Assembly (NCBI GenBank): GCA_007827375.1
Contig: VISH01000001.1
Coordinates: 1,550,001-1,614,000, forward strand
Reading direction: 5' to 3'
DNA length: 64,000 nt
DNA from: Alteromonadaceae bacterium 2753L.S.0a.02
GTDB lineage: Bacteria > Pseudomonadota > Gammaproteobacteria > Pseudomonadales > Cellvibrionaceae
This document shows, one piece after another, positions 17,726 to 26,619 of this stretch. The stretch's first letter is position 1. Each line of letters begins with the position of its first letter. A program made the translations under genes and the position numbers. The notes beneath the pieces are model-generated. The model was not told where the DNA came from. It did no database searches and saw only the letters and a program-made list of their open reading frames with translations.

Positions 17726-18148
17726 ATGAGAATCCTTAAAATCGCGAGCGTATTGCTCAGCAGCCTAGTGTTTTGGGGCTGTGAGCCAAAACCACAATAC
17801 GATTTCGAATTGACCATTGATAAGATTGAACACCTCAAGGGTTTTATCCTAAAAGGACTGGCTGTGACAGGCCCAGTGAGCCAGGGCTGTTTGGCACAGC
17901 AAAACCCCATTCAGATACTCCGTGATGGCAAGGAAGTGCTTAAGGAAGAAGCGAGGATTATAAACGTCAAGGGGCTTACCAGTAGTGAAGAGTTCAGCGG
18001 TGAAGTAAACAAGGGGGATGTGGTGAGCCTTTACATTCCCGATCGCAACCTGGGTGATGTGCTACCTGGTGATAAGGTCGTCGCGAATGATACCACCTGC
18101 GGTCAGGAATCTGGGGCAGCGACGCCGCCACCGCCAACGAACGAATAG
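17726..18148 (+). CDS. Small lipoprotein of unknown function
   Basis: A 140-residue predicted lipoprotein: a lysine-containing n-region, hydrophobic stretch and lipobox LVFWGC with Cys at residue 18, then Glu at +2. The rest is a beta-rich periplasmic domain with two further cysteines (SQGCLAQ, DTTCGQE) that could form a disulphide, ending in a proline-rich tail. I do not recognise the family. The ATG at 17726 is preferred over an upstream GTG at 17672 because it gives a proper signal. It stands alone. Confidence 0.65.
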   Translation: MRILKIASVLLSSLVFWGCEPKPQYDFELTIDKIEHLKGFILKGLAVTGPVSQGCLAQQNPIQILRDGKEVLKEEARIINVKGLTSSEEFSGEVNKGDVVSLYIPDRNLGDVLPGDKVVANDTTCGQESGAATPPPPTNE

Positions 18149-18286
18149 TGGGCAGCTGCGATTCATCTAATTTCTTCAGGTTATTAGTATTCTAAGAACC
18201 CCATTGGAATCGTATTAAAAGAGTTTTACCACGGCATTTGGCAGATCTATCCTTTTTATAGGCTCCTGCTTCTTTGAAATCGCACC

Positions 18287-19212
18287 ATGGTAAAACCCTT
18301 TCAACACGCCGTGCTTGCGTGGCTAATGCTAACCGGCACGCTTTGTTGTGCATTTTCATCCCTCGCGTTCTCAGAGGCGGATGCAGGCTATATCGAGATT
18401 CGCCACCCCGTGCCACCTGATCAGACAATGTACACCAGAGGGTATCGCTACTTTTTAGAGCTCTTGGCGCTCACCCTCTCAAAAATCGACAAGCCCTATG
18501 TTGCCCGGCCGGTGATGGTTCCTCCAGCGCCAGATAGACGCGCGATGCGCTTTATCATCGAAGACAAATACGATGTTATGTGGTTACACACTAATGCAAT
18601 GCTCGAGCAGAACTTGCGCCCGGTGAGAATTCCTGTATTCAAGGGTCTGATTGGGTGGCGTTTACTGTTCGTTGCAGCACCGCATCGCGATGATTTTATG
18701 AACATCAGCGTTGATGCTCTAAAAACCAAAACCGGCTTGTTGGGTTTAAATTGGCCAGATGTGGATATAATGAAATCCAATGGCTTTGATATTCGTACGG
18801 CTGCTGACAATGGGGGAATCAACTACTCATACGTTTACTCAAGTCTGAGCGCGGCGATTATTTTTCGCGTTCGGTCGTTGAAATTTGGAATGAAAAAAAA
18901 TTTTTCGACGATGAGCAGCTCGTTGTGGAACCCAATATTGCGTTAATGTATAAAACGGCATTCTATCTGTTTGTAAGCAAAGAAAATGAAACTTTAGCGA
19001 GAGATCTCGAACGCGGCATGGAGGCAGCGATAGTAGACGGAAGTTTCGACGAGCTGTTTTACCGCTACTATGGTGAAGACATTCGTCGCTCAAAGCTTTA
19101 TGAGCGTAAAATATTCGTTTTGGAGAACCCCAGTTTGCCTGATGAGACACCGGTTCATCGTAGTGAATTGTGGCTACCCGAAAATTCACCTTTGGCACGA
19201 ACCCTTCATTAA
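18287..19212 (+). pseudogene. Frameshifted periplasmic solute-binding-like protein
   Basis: The first part (18287-18946) encodes a signal peptide (cut near LAFS-EAD) and a domain like bacterial extracellular solute-binding family 3 proteins. In that frame the sequence degenerates after SYVYSSLS. From about 18850 the -1 frame continues sensibly with GDYFSRSVVEIWNEKKFF and on to VEPNIALMYKTAFYLFVSK, ending at 19212. The two frames together make one protein of about 308 residues. The shift lies near 18845-18852, consistent with loss of one base. It could be a true pseudogene or a sequencing error. No ABC transporter genes are adjacent. Confidence 0.7.
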
Positions 19213-19271
19213 AGAGTGCAGCACCAGCCGCCTGATGACGCGGCCACCGCATTCCCCTGTATAGAGAAAAA

Positions 19272-20477
19272 TCAAACAGGTTTATATACGGGTTTACGTT
19301 GTTGCATTGCATAGCTCAATGATAATAGCAAAGCCAGAATGCTCACTGGCAAACACAGCCATAATTGCGTATTCCAACCGAAATTGAAAAGTACCCAACC
19401 GGCAATCAGTGAGCTAATAGCCTGGGTGGTGAACATAATAAAATCGTTAGCAGCTTGTGCCTTAAATCGTTCATTGGGTTTATAGGCGGTTGGTAGTACG
19501 GTGGTCGCACTGAGGAAAAGAAAATTCCAGCCAATACCTAACAACACCAGCGCCCACCAGTAATGAATTACCTGGTGACCGTTAAACGCCACCAAAATTA
19601 CCAAAAGATATAACAGCGAACCGGTAATCATTAACGGTGCAGCGCCAAAGCGTTTTACTAGAAAGCCTGAAAAAACTGACGGTAAAAACATTGCCACCAC
19701 ATGACTCTGAATAACCCATTTGGCATCGTTCACACTGTGACCGTGCATAACATGCATGCTAATTGGGGTGGAAGTCATTAAGAAAACCATTACGGCGAAA
19801 CTGATGGTGCCGAGGCTGGCGGCAATCATAAATGTAGGTGTCTTTATTATGACTGATAGAGCTCGCGCCTCACCACTGGTATCATCTTTAAGTATTTCGG
19901 GATTGTTAAAACGCGTAAGTACTGTCATTCCAACAATTATCAGTCCAGCCATAAGCGAGAAAGCCGCCAGAAATTGTGGGGCCGATGGCAGCAAAGATGA
20001 ACCCAGAGTTACCAATTCCGGCCCAATAATTCCCGCCGCAATACCCGAAAGCATGAGTATCGCCAAAGCCGGCCCGGCGTTGGATAAATCGCTGAGGCTT
20101 TCCAGCGCAGCAAATCGAAACTGTTGCATAAACGCGGTGCTAACGCCAACCAATAGCGAACCCCCAACCAGCCACCAAAAGTTAAGGGTGACGGTTGCCA
20201 GGCCGCAGGCGGAGATACCCAGTAACATGCAGCTGAGCCCAAGGTATGCGCTACGCTTTCTCCCAAAGCGCTGCGCCAAGAGTATTGCAGGAATGGTAAA
20301 GCAGGCGGTTCCGACCACTGCAACAGCCACAGGTAGCGTTGCAAGCTTTTTATCGGGCGCGATTTCGCTACCGAGTAAACCGCTTACCAGTACCAGCAAT
20401 GGCATAGAACCCTGCACCAAGGCGAGCGTGGATGCGAGAACCCAAACGTTTCGGGGTAGTTGCCTGATAAATTGCAT
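19272..20477 (-). CDS. MFS transporter
   Basis: A 401-residue major facilitator with about twelve hydrophobic helices. The loop between helices 2 and 3 has the MFS signature LAQRFGRKRSAYLG near residue 68, and the central loop is short. ISMHVMHGHSVNDAKWVIQSHVVAMFLPSVFSG opens the second half. The substrate is unknown; it looks like a drug or metabolite exporter of the DHA1 kind. It is convergent with the frameshifted binding-protein gene. Confidence 0.82.
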   Translation of the reverse strand: MQFIRQLPRNVWVLASTLALVQGSMPLLVLVSGLLGSEIAPDKKLATLPVAVAVVGTACFTIPAILLAQRFGRKRSAYLGLSCMLLGISACGLATVTLNFWWLVGGSLLVGVSTAFMQQFRFAALESLSDLSNAGPALAILMLSGIAAGIIGPELVTLGSSLLPSAPQFLAAFSLMAGLIIVGMTVLTRFNNPEILKDDTSGEARALSVIIKTPTFMIAASLGTISFAVMVFLMTSTPISMHVMHGHSVNDAKWVIQSHVVAMFLPSVFSGFLVKRFGAAPLMITGSLLYLLVILVAFNGHQVIHYWWALVLLGIGWNFLFLSATTVLPTAYKPNERFKAQAANDFIMFTTQAISSLIAGWVLFNFGWNTQLWLCLPVSILALLLSLSYAMQQRKPVYKPV

Positions 20478-20571
20478 GGGTGACCGTCCTTAGAAAAGGC
20501 GGTCACAGTAGCACATTCGACTCAATTTGAGGTGAGCGATTTGAATTTTGGGAGGTTGCTGCGCGTCGCGA

Positions 20572-21600
20572 TTAAAATCTGTCTTGCAGGTAACAGTTGT
20601 TGGTGAACGAAAACTTTTTACAGTCTTCATGGTGTACTTCCACCAGGTCGCCTAATCGAATCTCATCCACTAAATTTTTTTTGTCGAGCTTAATCCAGAC
20701 ATTTTCATCGCCTTTCACGGCAATAACTTTACCACTGGCGACTTCGGATTTTTCGGTGGAGGTTTCCAGGGTAATTGGGTCTTGTTTTACAACAGTTTTG
20801 TAAATAACAACCTTGGTTTTCGGTTTGGTGCCATGTGCCGCGAAAGTAGTTTTAAAAATGTGGTCTTTTTTCTTTGCGCGATGATCGACAATATAGCCCC
20901 GTGGAGCAAAGTAATTTTTAATGGTGCCATCCTTGCGCTCCAGGGCTTTGCGCACTGCGCCCATTGCAGTGTTCGTAGTATTGACGCCTTTACAGCTGCT
21001 TACATTGTAAACCGTGTCGGCGTTGTTTTGAGTCAAGGTGAGCGCTTCCAGTAACTCCAATGGATTCATGGAATAAAATTTTACATTAAGGCGTGCCTGC
21101 GAATTTACAGAGCATCGTGGTTCGTGCTTTACGGGTTTGCCTTCCTTGTTGTAACTGGTGCTTGCGGGCGAAAAACTGGCAGAAACGCTTACATCTAAAA
21201 CTTCTCCTTTAAACACGTAGTCGGCCAATTCAAAGGAGGCACCCAGGGAGCTGCCGCTTTGTTCGTACGCAATGAGTTCGTCTTTTAACGCTTTAGGGAG
21301 GTCGCGATCAACAATTTCTGTTCCAGCACTTACCAGTAATTGTTTTAGCGTATCTTTAGCAACTTTTCCGGAATCGTTCTTGCCGTCATCAGAAAATGGC
21401 ATCACAATTATCTGAGCTCGACCGGAGTTCTTCTGGGCACGTTTGATATTTTTGGCAATTTTCAGACGCGCCTCTTCTTGATCTTCACCTCGAAAATCAG
21501 TTTTAACTGAAGCGTAAGAACCGGGGTTAACGGGTTTGGCATAACCGTTAAGGGGGCTAAGTATTGCAGCTGTGACAAAGAAAAGCGTTACTAATTTCAT
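20572..21600 (-). CDS. Secreted CsgG/FlgT-like protein
   Basis: A 342-residue exported protein (signal cut near NGYA-KPV). Residues about 35-230 resemble the CsgG-like fold used by curli and flagellar accessory proteins: IIVMPFSDDGKNDSGKVAKDTLKQLL followed by ADYVFKGEVLDVSVSAS. The C-terminal part (about 245-335) with GKVIAVKGDENVWIKL and IRLGDLVEVHH resembles the C-terminal domain of FlgT. The assignment rests on patterns recalled from these families. AAGGACACC precedes the ATG. No flagellar or curli genes are here, but LPP20 proteins lie 2-5 kb downstream. Confidence 0.55.
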   Translation of the reverse strand: MKLVTLFFVTAAILSPLNGYAKPVNPGSYASVKTDFRGEDQEEARLKIAKNIKRAQKNSGRAQIIVMPFSDDGKNDSGKVAKDTLKQLLVSAGTEIVDRDLPKALKDELIAYEQSGSSLGASFELADYVFKGEVLDVSVSASFSPASTSYNKEGKPVKHEPRCSVNSQARLNVKFYSMNPLELLEALTLTQNNADTVYNVSSCKGVNTTNTAMGAVRKALERKDGTIKNYFAPRGYIVDHRAKKKDHIFKTTFAAHGTKPKTKVVIYKTVVKQDPITLETSTEKSEVASGKVIAVKGDENVWIKLDKKNLVDEIRLGDLVEVHHEDCKKFSFTNNCYLQDRF

Positions 21601-21626
21601 TGCGGTGTCCTTACGTTTCTGAAATG

Positions 21627-21647
21627 CTGGTCGATAGTATCGGCCAG
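21627..21647 (-). promoter_or_regulatory. Hairpin in leader of CsgG-like gene
   Basis: CTGGTCGAT pairs with ATCGGCCAG (one G-U) over an AGT loop, 27 bases upstream of the CsgG-like start. It would form in the 5' leader of that mRNA. Its role is unknown. Confidence 0.35.
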
Positions 21648-21876
21648 CAAAGCTGGTTGTCTACTTTTATAAAAAAACACAGTCCTGATTAAGCTGTCAA
21701 GTATTGTTGCCATTGTGGCCGATTTATTTAAATTGAAATAAAACACCTATTTCTGAAAACAATAAATTGCAGTACCAATCAGCCGTTAATAATGTTGAAT
21801 AATTTTACAGTGCTCCGTATTGCGTAATTCGCGTAAAAGTGCAAAAGTCTTACCGTCAGCATCTAGGGGAATCGAC

Positions 21877-22332
21877 ATGGTAGACAGATTGGATTTGCTT
21901 GTGTACGAAACCGCCCATGAATCAGAATTGGGTATGGCGCGCTTGGCCGATCAGCTCGATATAGGTCAGCAAGTGCTAATTAATAAAGTAAACTATAACA
22001 ATGATAAAAATAAGCTTTCGCTGCGGGAGGCAATAGCGATGATGAAAGCCACCGGCAATATTTCCATCCTGGAAGAAATTGCCTGGCAGCTAGGTTTTCG
22101 CCTCGCATCTACGCAACAAAAAAGCGATCAGAATTTACTTACAGCTATCGTTAATGCCAGTGCCGATCACGGCAAGGTTCACCAAACCATCGAAGCGGCC
22201 TTCGACGATAATCGGTTTTCTCCCAGAGAACTTACTGAAATTACCCAGGAGATAAACGACGCAGTCAACGCCTTACATACTCTGCTGTCTACGATTGAAG
22301 AAATAGAGCGCAAACAACAGCGGGTTACCTAA
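21877..22332 (+). CDS. Phage regulatory CII-like protein, solitary
   Basis: A 151-residue protein with the pattern of the phage regulatory CII family (CP76 type): an N-terminal helical DNA-binding part, LVYETAHESELGMARLADQLDIGQQVLINKVN, then LSLREAIAMMKATGNISILEEIAWQLGF, and a long C-terminal helix (about residues 115-150) rich in Glu, Gln and Lys. AGGGGA precedes the ATG at 21877; an upstream TTG (21820) gives an implausible extension. There are no phage genes nearby, so it is a domesticated or chromosomal member. It is divergent from the CsgG-like gene and may regulate it; that is speculation. Confidence 0.7.
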   Translation: MVDRLDLLVYETAHESELGMARLADQLDIGQQVLINKVNYNNDKNKLSLREAIAMMKATGNISILEEIAWQLGFRLASTQQKSDQNLLTAIVNASADHGKVHQTIEAAFDDNRFSPRELTEITQEINDAVNALHTLLSTIEEIERKQQRVT

Positions 22333-22341
22333 GGTGCAGCT

Positions 22342-22372
22342 AGGCCGGCTCCGCGTGGGCGGAATCCGGCCT
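22342..22372 (+). terminator. Hairpin after CII-like gene
   Basis: AGGCCGG / CCGGCCT encloses a second TCCGC / GCGGA stem, giving a long GC-rich hairpin ten bases after the stop. There is no T-run, so the terminator call is tentative. Confidence 0.5.
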
Positions 22373-22450
22373 CAAAATATTTCAAATTTCAAAATCTGTG
22401 TGAAGCACCTGCCGCAATAAAATGTTTTGTAACAAGATTCTTGCTAGCAA

Positions 22451-23329
22451 CTATTGCTGTAAGATTTCTGAAACACCCTGATAAGTGAGCGTGTATTCGC
22501 TACAGCTAATAAACTCCAAGCGAGCAGTTTCAGATTCAAAATCAATTTCAATACTGCCGCTGGCGATTGTACCTTCGTCGCAGAACGCAATATTTTCGAC
22601 CCGAATCTGGTAATCCACGCCATCAGAACCCATCACGAGGCCGTTGAACGAATAACCGGAGTTTTCGTCGCCACTGATTTGTGGCTGCTCGAGCTGATAT
22701 TCCACATCGTTGTCGCTATAGTTGGAATAACTGGAACATACAGCTTCTGAACCAGAAGTTTTGCTGCATTCCTCGCTCATGGATATATGGCCAGAGCCGT
22801 AGCCTGAGATATTAGAGGTATAAACCAGATCGTACGCGTAGGCGATGTAATACGACTCGCCACTGCTGTAGTTGTACCTTACCGATATCGTGCCATCGTA
22901 AGTGATTTGGTAGCCGTCAAAATCTAGACAGTATTCATCGTACTCGGCTTCGACCCAATAGCTCACTGGAAACTCTGAGTAATTGATTTCGTCGGTATTA
23001 CTTCGCGAAACGAATTGCCCACCACAGGTGCCGTACTCGACTTCTTCTTCGGTCGCGGTTGGCTTGAGTGGCAATTTCTGTTGTGGCTTTTGAGAAACTC
23101 CTGTCGGCAGTGTGCCAGAGCTGTTGGCAATGGCACGCTTGGTTACATTTATAGCAACGTCCGCCGCCCGCAATGCTTCGCTGTCAACCTGCCCGCCGGT
23201 GTTTTCATTGCCGGAATTATTTGCAGCACCGCCGTTTTTACTTGCGGTTGCGTTGTCATTGGATGAGCCTCCGCCGCCGCAGGCGACCAGAAAAATAACC
23301 ACTATCAAACAGCTAATCTTGTAATGCAT
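22451..23329 (-). CDS. Large lipoprotein of unknown function
   Basis: A 292-residue predicted lipoprotein: lipobox FLVAC with Cys near residue 17, followed by a Gly/Ser/Asn-rich flexible spacer to about residue 50 (GGGGSSNDN, NNSGNENTGG). The mature part is acidic and very rich in Tyr and Ser, and reads as alternating beta strands (YQITYDGTISVRYNYSSGES, DNDVEYQLEQPQISG), with cysteines at CGGQF, EYCLDF, EECSKT, AVCSS, AFCDEG and ISCSEY. I do not recognise a family. AAGGAG precedes the ATG. It lies between the CII-like gene and an LPP20 gene. Confidence 0.7.
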   Translation of the reverse strand: MHYKISCLIVVIFLVACGGGGSSNDNATASKNGGAANNSGNENTGGQVDSEALRAADVAINVTKRAIANSSGTLPTGVSQKPQQKLPLKPTATEEEVEYGTCGGQFVSRSNTDEINYSEFPVSYWVEAEYDEYCLDFDGYQITYDGTISVRYNYSSGESYYIAYAYDLVYTSNISGYGSGHISMSEECSKTSGSEAVCSSYSNYSDNDVEYQLEQPQISGDENSGYSFNGLVMGSDGVDYQIRVENIAFCDEGTIASGSIEIDFESETARLEFISCSEYTLTYQGVSEILQQ

Positions 23330-23674
23330 GGTGAAACTCCTTTTGAATGGATTAGATCACAACGCCCAGGTTGCAACCAGAGAGCCTTATCTTAAGTCTC
23401 GTTAACTTACGTTAATCCATTTAATCCGAGTAATTTAAACACCCCTGGAGCGGCGTTTATGTGTCATGCTAACTGACATTAAAGTTGAAGACTTGCGCGC
23501 CAAATATTGATGCGAGATCGGCGTCAATTGCACAAGCGCAATATTCGGCATGTGTTTCGCAGCGTCACAGCTCTTCGGTGAACAAGTGCAATGGTGCTTT
23601 TTTTACGGCGTATAAATCAACCGAATAGGGTGTCGCTGTTTGGAACTGAGAAAATGTTGCAAGGAGATACTGTT
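23330..23674. other. 345-bp divergent intergenic region
   Basis: Lies between the divergent lipoprotein and LPP20 genes, so it should hold both promoters. I see two short inverted repeats: TTAAC-TTAC-GTTAA at 23402-23415 and TGTCA-N7-TGACA at 23462-23478. No convincing open frame or RNA gene is visible. Confidence 0.5.
23462..23478. promoter_or_regulatory. Inverted repeat TGTCA-N7-TGACA, possible operator
   Basis: A 5-bp dyad with a 7-base spacer in the divergent intergenic region. It has the shape of a dimeric regulator site but is short enough to occur by chance. Confidence 0.25.
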
Positions 23675-24646
23675 ATGGAATCCAACAAATATGCGCTGTC
23701 AATCCCGTTAGTGTTGGCGTTTTTTACAGCATTTTGCTTTGCCGGGAATATTCCCGAGTGGGTTGTTAACCCAGCTGAAGATTCTGCGGAGTTAATTTAC
23801 GGCGTCGGAGAGGGCGAGTCGCTTAACACGGCTACTAAATCTGCCTTGGAATATATTGCTGGAAAGTTAGTTACCAGCATAGAGTCCCAACTTACCATGC
23901 AGACTTCCGCGGTAAACGACCGGGTCGATAGTCGCGTGCAAAGTAAATTGCGTTCGCAAATTGGTAATACGCTCATTAGTGGATACGACATTGATGTAAG
24001 CGACAAATCCGGTAAGCGGTATTTTGTGCGGGTTAAGGTAGACCGCCAGAAACTGTTCGAATCCAACAACAAAGCCTTGCAAAACGCACTCGCGTTTCTC
24101 AGTCAATATCTTGGCGACAACACAACTATGAGCGTTATGCAGGTGCTGAAGCAGGAGCGCATGCTGAACAAAAGTTTGCGCGAAGCACAACAAAAAGCCT
24201 ATGTGGTGCAGGCGCTTGCGGGAAGTTCACAGGTCGCAGCCAGTCAGCAGAAAATAAATCAGTATCAGCAAGTACTTACTAACAAATTGAACGACCTGGT
24301 GGTGTATGTTGAGGCCTCGCAGGATTTACAACCGCTGGCACGCCAACTTGTCGAGCGCTTGTCTGATGAGGGCGTGCGAGCGACTACCCGTAAACCGAGC
24401 GGTAAAAGCCCGCGCGTTGTGTTACAGGGACGTTTTAATAAAACGGTGCGCTTCGAACAAAAATACGTGGTGGCAAATACCAGCATCGATGTGTACGACG
24501 AGTTTTCCAATACTTTGTCTTCTCGCCAGCTGCGTATCGATGGCCAGGCGTATATGTCTCATGAAAGCGCCATAACTGCGGCAATCAACAAAGCTAGCCA
24601 GGAGCTGGCGGAAGATGGTGTTGCGGAATCACTCGGCTTACTGTAA
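23675..24646 (+). CDS. Secreted LPP20-family protein
   Basis: A 323-residue exported protein. The signal peptide (MESNKYALSIPLVLAFFTAFCFA) appears cut by signal peptidase I; there is no lipobox Cys. An LPP20-type domain follows: NIPEWVVNPAEDSAELIYGVGEGESLNTATKSALEYIAGKLV, then SGYDIDVSDKSGKRYFVRVKVDRQKLFES. A helical middle region precedes a second alpha/beta domain (about residues 205-320). The start at 23675 has AAGGAG upstream. Twelve bp separate it from the MltC-like gene, so they form an operon. The family is envelope-located with unclear function. Confidence 0.75.
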   Translation: MESNKYALSIPLVLAFFTAFCFAGNIPEWVVNPAEDSAELIYGVGEGESLNTATKSALEYIAGKLVTSIESQLTMQTSAVNDRVDSRVQSKLRSQIGNTLISGYDIDVSDKSGKRYFVRVKVDRQKLFESNNKALQNALAFLSQYLGDNTTMSVMQVLKQERMLNKSLREAQQKAYVVQALAGSSQVAASQQKINQYQQVLTNKLNDLVVYVEASQDLQPLARQLVERLSDEGVRATTRKPSGKSPRVVLQGRFNKTVRFEQKYVVANTSIDVYDEFSNTLSSRQLRIDGQAYMSHESAITAAINKASQELAEDGVAESLGLL

Positions 24647-24658
24647 CAAGGAATTAAC

Positions 24659-25939
24659 ATGGACAAGGACGCTCTCATACAGCGGGTTAGCTTGGCGTTT
24701 CTTATCGCGAGTTGTAGCTGTATCTGTTTCGCTAACGACGATCTCTTCGACGAGCTCGATGCGGAAACCACAGCGCCATCGGTGCGTCGCGCCGCCACTC
24801 AACAAAAAGACATGAAACAGCATGCCGACGATGCTTTTGCACAGCTTGAAAGTGAAACCCGCCATGGTACTCAATCGCAAAGTTCAGCCGAACTCGACGC
24901 AGAATTTCAGGTCTGGAAGCAGCAGTATTTCGAGGAATTGAGTCGTTACAAAAGAGAAATTCTAAAAATTTGGGACGATGCGGAAGTTACCGATAAAACC
25001 ACTTGGGTGGAATATTCCGCTGACATGAAAACCAAAAAGGTGGTCGATTACGAGCGTAATGAAATTCGAATTAGCGTGATTCAGGATGACGAAAAAGCCA
25101 CGACTACCATCCCGGTGGAAGCCGTGGTTGAAGAGATTATTGCAACAGACACTGCGAAGGCGCGTGAAAAAGATCCGGTAATAGCGGCGATTAGTAAAAA
25201 GCAAACAGAGCCGCAAGCGATAGACAATGATTCGCAGTTGATGCTCGCCGAGCTTATCAAAGAACCGGGCAATAAAAACAGCGAACGGCAACTGGCGTCA
25301 CAATTAAGCCGTAAGGCGCAGACCGATACAACGCAAGCTAAAACTCCCGGTTACAAACCGATTACCACTGTGACAATTAAATTACCTGTCGATGCGGTAC
25401 TTAAACGAGCGCAACAGTACGCCGAAACTGTAGCGGCACAGGCACAGCGCAATAATATCGACAAATCGTTGATTTATGCGGTAATGCATACCGAAAGTGC
25501 TTTTAATCCGATGGCACGTTCCAATATACCCGCTTTTGGTTTAATGCAAATTGTGCCGGAATCGGCGGGGCGTGACGCCACCCGGCTGTTGCATGGTGAA
25601 GAGAGAATACTGGATGCTAACTATTTGTTTAATCCAAAGAACAATATTGAGGTGGGAGCCGCCTACATCAATATTCTTTATTACAAGTATCTGAAAGAAA
25701 TCAGCAACCCCTTGAGCCGTTTGTACTGCGCGATTGCCGCTTACAATACCGGAGCAGGCAATGTCTCCAAGGCATTTACCGGAAAGCGAAAAATAAGTAA
25801 AGCAGTGCCGCTTATCAATAGCAAAACACCGCAGCAGGTGTATGAGCAACTGCGCAGTAAATTGCCCTACGATGAAACCAGAATCTATTTAAAGCGCGTG
25901 GTTGAGCGCCAGCAGATGTATGCCCAAACGCAATTGTAA
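24659..25939 (+). CDS. Membrane-bound lytic murein transglycosylase, MltC-like
   Basis: A 426-residue exported protein. After the signal (cut near CICFA-NDD) and a Glu/Asp/Gln-rich spacer comes the DUF3393 domain found in MltC (EILKIWDDAEVTDKTTWVEYSADMKTKKVVDYERNEIRI, about residues 98-140). A long linker leads to a soluble-lytic-transglycosylase domain: DKSLIYAVMHTESAFNPMARS with catalytic Glu near residue 280, AFGLMQIVPESAGRD, and CAIAAYNTGAGNVSKAF. It would cleave peptidoglycan with formation of 1,6-anhydro ends. It differs from E. coli MltC (359 residues) by a longer linker and lack of a clear lipobox. Confidence 0.85.
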   Translation: MDKDALIQRVSLAFLIASCSCICFANDDLFDELDAETTAPSVRRAATQQKDMKQHADDAFAQLESETRHGTQSQSSAELDAEFQVWKQQYFEELSRYKREILKIWDDAEVTDKTTWVEYSADMKTKKVVDYERNEIRISVIQDDEKATTTIPVEAVVEEIIATDTAKAREKDPVIAAISKKQTEPQAIDNDSQLMLAELIKEPGNKNSERQLASQLSRKAQTDTTQAKTPGYKPITTVTIKLPVDAVLKRAQQYAETVAAQAQRNNIDKSLIYAVMHTESAFNPMARSNIPAFGLMQIVPESAGRDATRLLHGEERILDANYLFNPKNNIEVGAAYINILYYKYLKEISNPLSRLYCAIAAYNTGAGNVSKAFTGKRKISKAVPLINSKTPQQVYEQLRSKLPYDETRIYLKRVVERQQMYAQTQL

Positions 25940-25970
25940 TATCACCCCCGGATCACCATGGAGATTAGAC

Positions 25971-26555
25971 ATGAATGTTTCTGTTAAAACCCTGTGCCTG
26001 TGTGGCGCACTCAGCTTATTAACCGCCTGTGGCGGAGCTCCCACCAAGCAGGAATCCGCTAAGGCAGACCCTTACCCCGATTGGTATTACAGCCCAGCTG
26101 ACTCCATTGCCAATGCACTAAATGCTGCTAGCTGCGTTGCAATACCCGGGGGGAATCTGGAAATAGCGCGCAAGCAGGCATTGGCAAATGGCCGAGCCGA
26201 TATCGCATCGCAAATTGAAACGCGCGTTAAAGCCATGGACAAAACCTACGACCGGCTTGCCAACACCGACGAGGGTTCTTCCGTTGGTGGCACTTTTGAG
26301 AGCGTTTCCAAACAGGTAACTAATCAAGTGATGAGCGGCGTGAGAGCGGTTAAATCGGCGCGAGTTGACGACAGCGGCAAACCCTATTTTTGTTCGTTGG
26401 TAAGCCTTGGTCCTGAGAAAACCAGCCAGTTAGTGGATCAAATAATTGCAGCGTCTGGTGTGAATATTTCTGGAGACAGTGAAAGCGTGTTGCGCGAACA
26501 GTTTAATGCCTACAAAGCGCAACAGGAAATGGAGAGCGCCATGGGATCGTATTAA
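25971..26555 (+). CDS. LPP20-like lipoprotein
   Basis: A 194-residue lipoprotein (lipobox LLTAC, Cys near residue 22, Gly-Gly after it). The mature domain resembles LPP20: YPDWYYSPADSIANAL, then LEIARKQALANGRADIASQIETRVKAM and a C-terminal PYFCSLVSLGPEKTSQLVDQII. GGAGATTAG precedes the ATG at 25971. It follows the MltC-like gene by 31 bp and completes the operon of two LPP20-like proteins around a transglycosylase. Probably outer-membrane attached. Confidence 0.75.
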   Translation: MNVSVKTLCLCGALSLLTACGGAPTKQESAKADPYPDWYYSPADSIANALNAASCVAIPGGNLEIARKQALANGRADIASQIETRVKAMDKTYDRLANTDEGSSVGGTFESVSKQVTNQVMSGVRAVKSARVDDSGKPYFCSLVSLGPEKTSQLVDQIIAASGVNISGDSESVLREQFNAYKAQQEMESAMGSY

Positions 26556-26619
26556 AAGAACTGCGATAACACGGCGACAGTATTTACGGGTTATCGCAAA
26601 GTTTCAGGAGAAAACCTTA

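Noticed and set aside
18893..18906. A/T homopolymer run as the frameshift site
   Set aside because: The correct frame is already restored by about 18850, upstream of the run.
19756..20493. Plus-strand frame of 245 codons opposite the MFS gene
   Set aside because: Composition is that of an antisense shadow and the MFS protein is clear.
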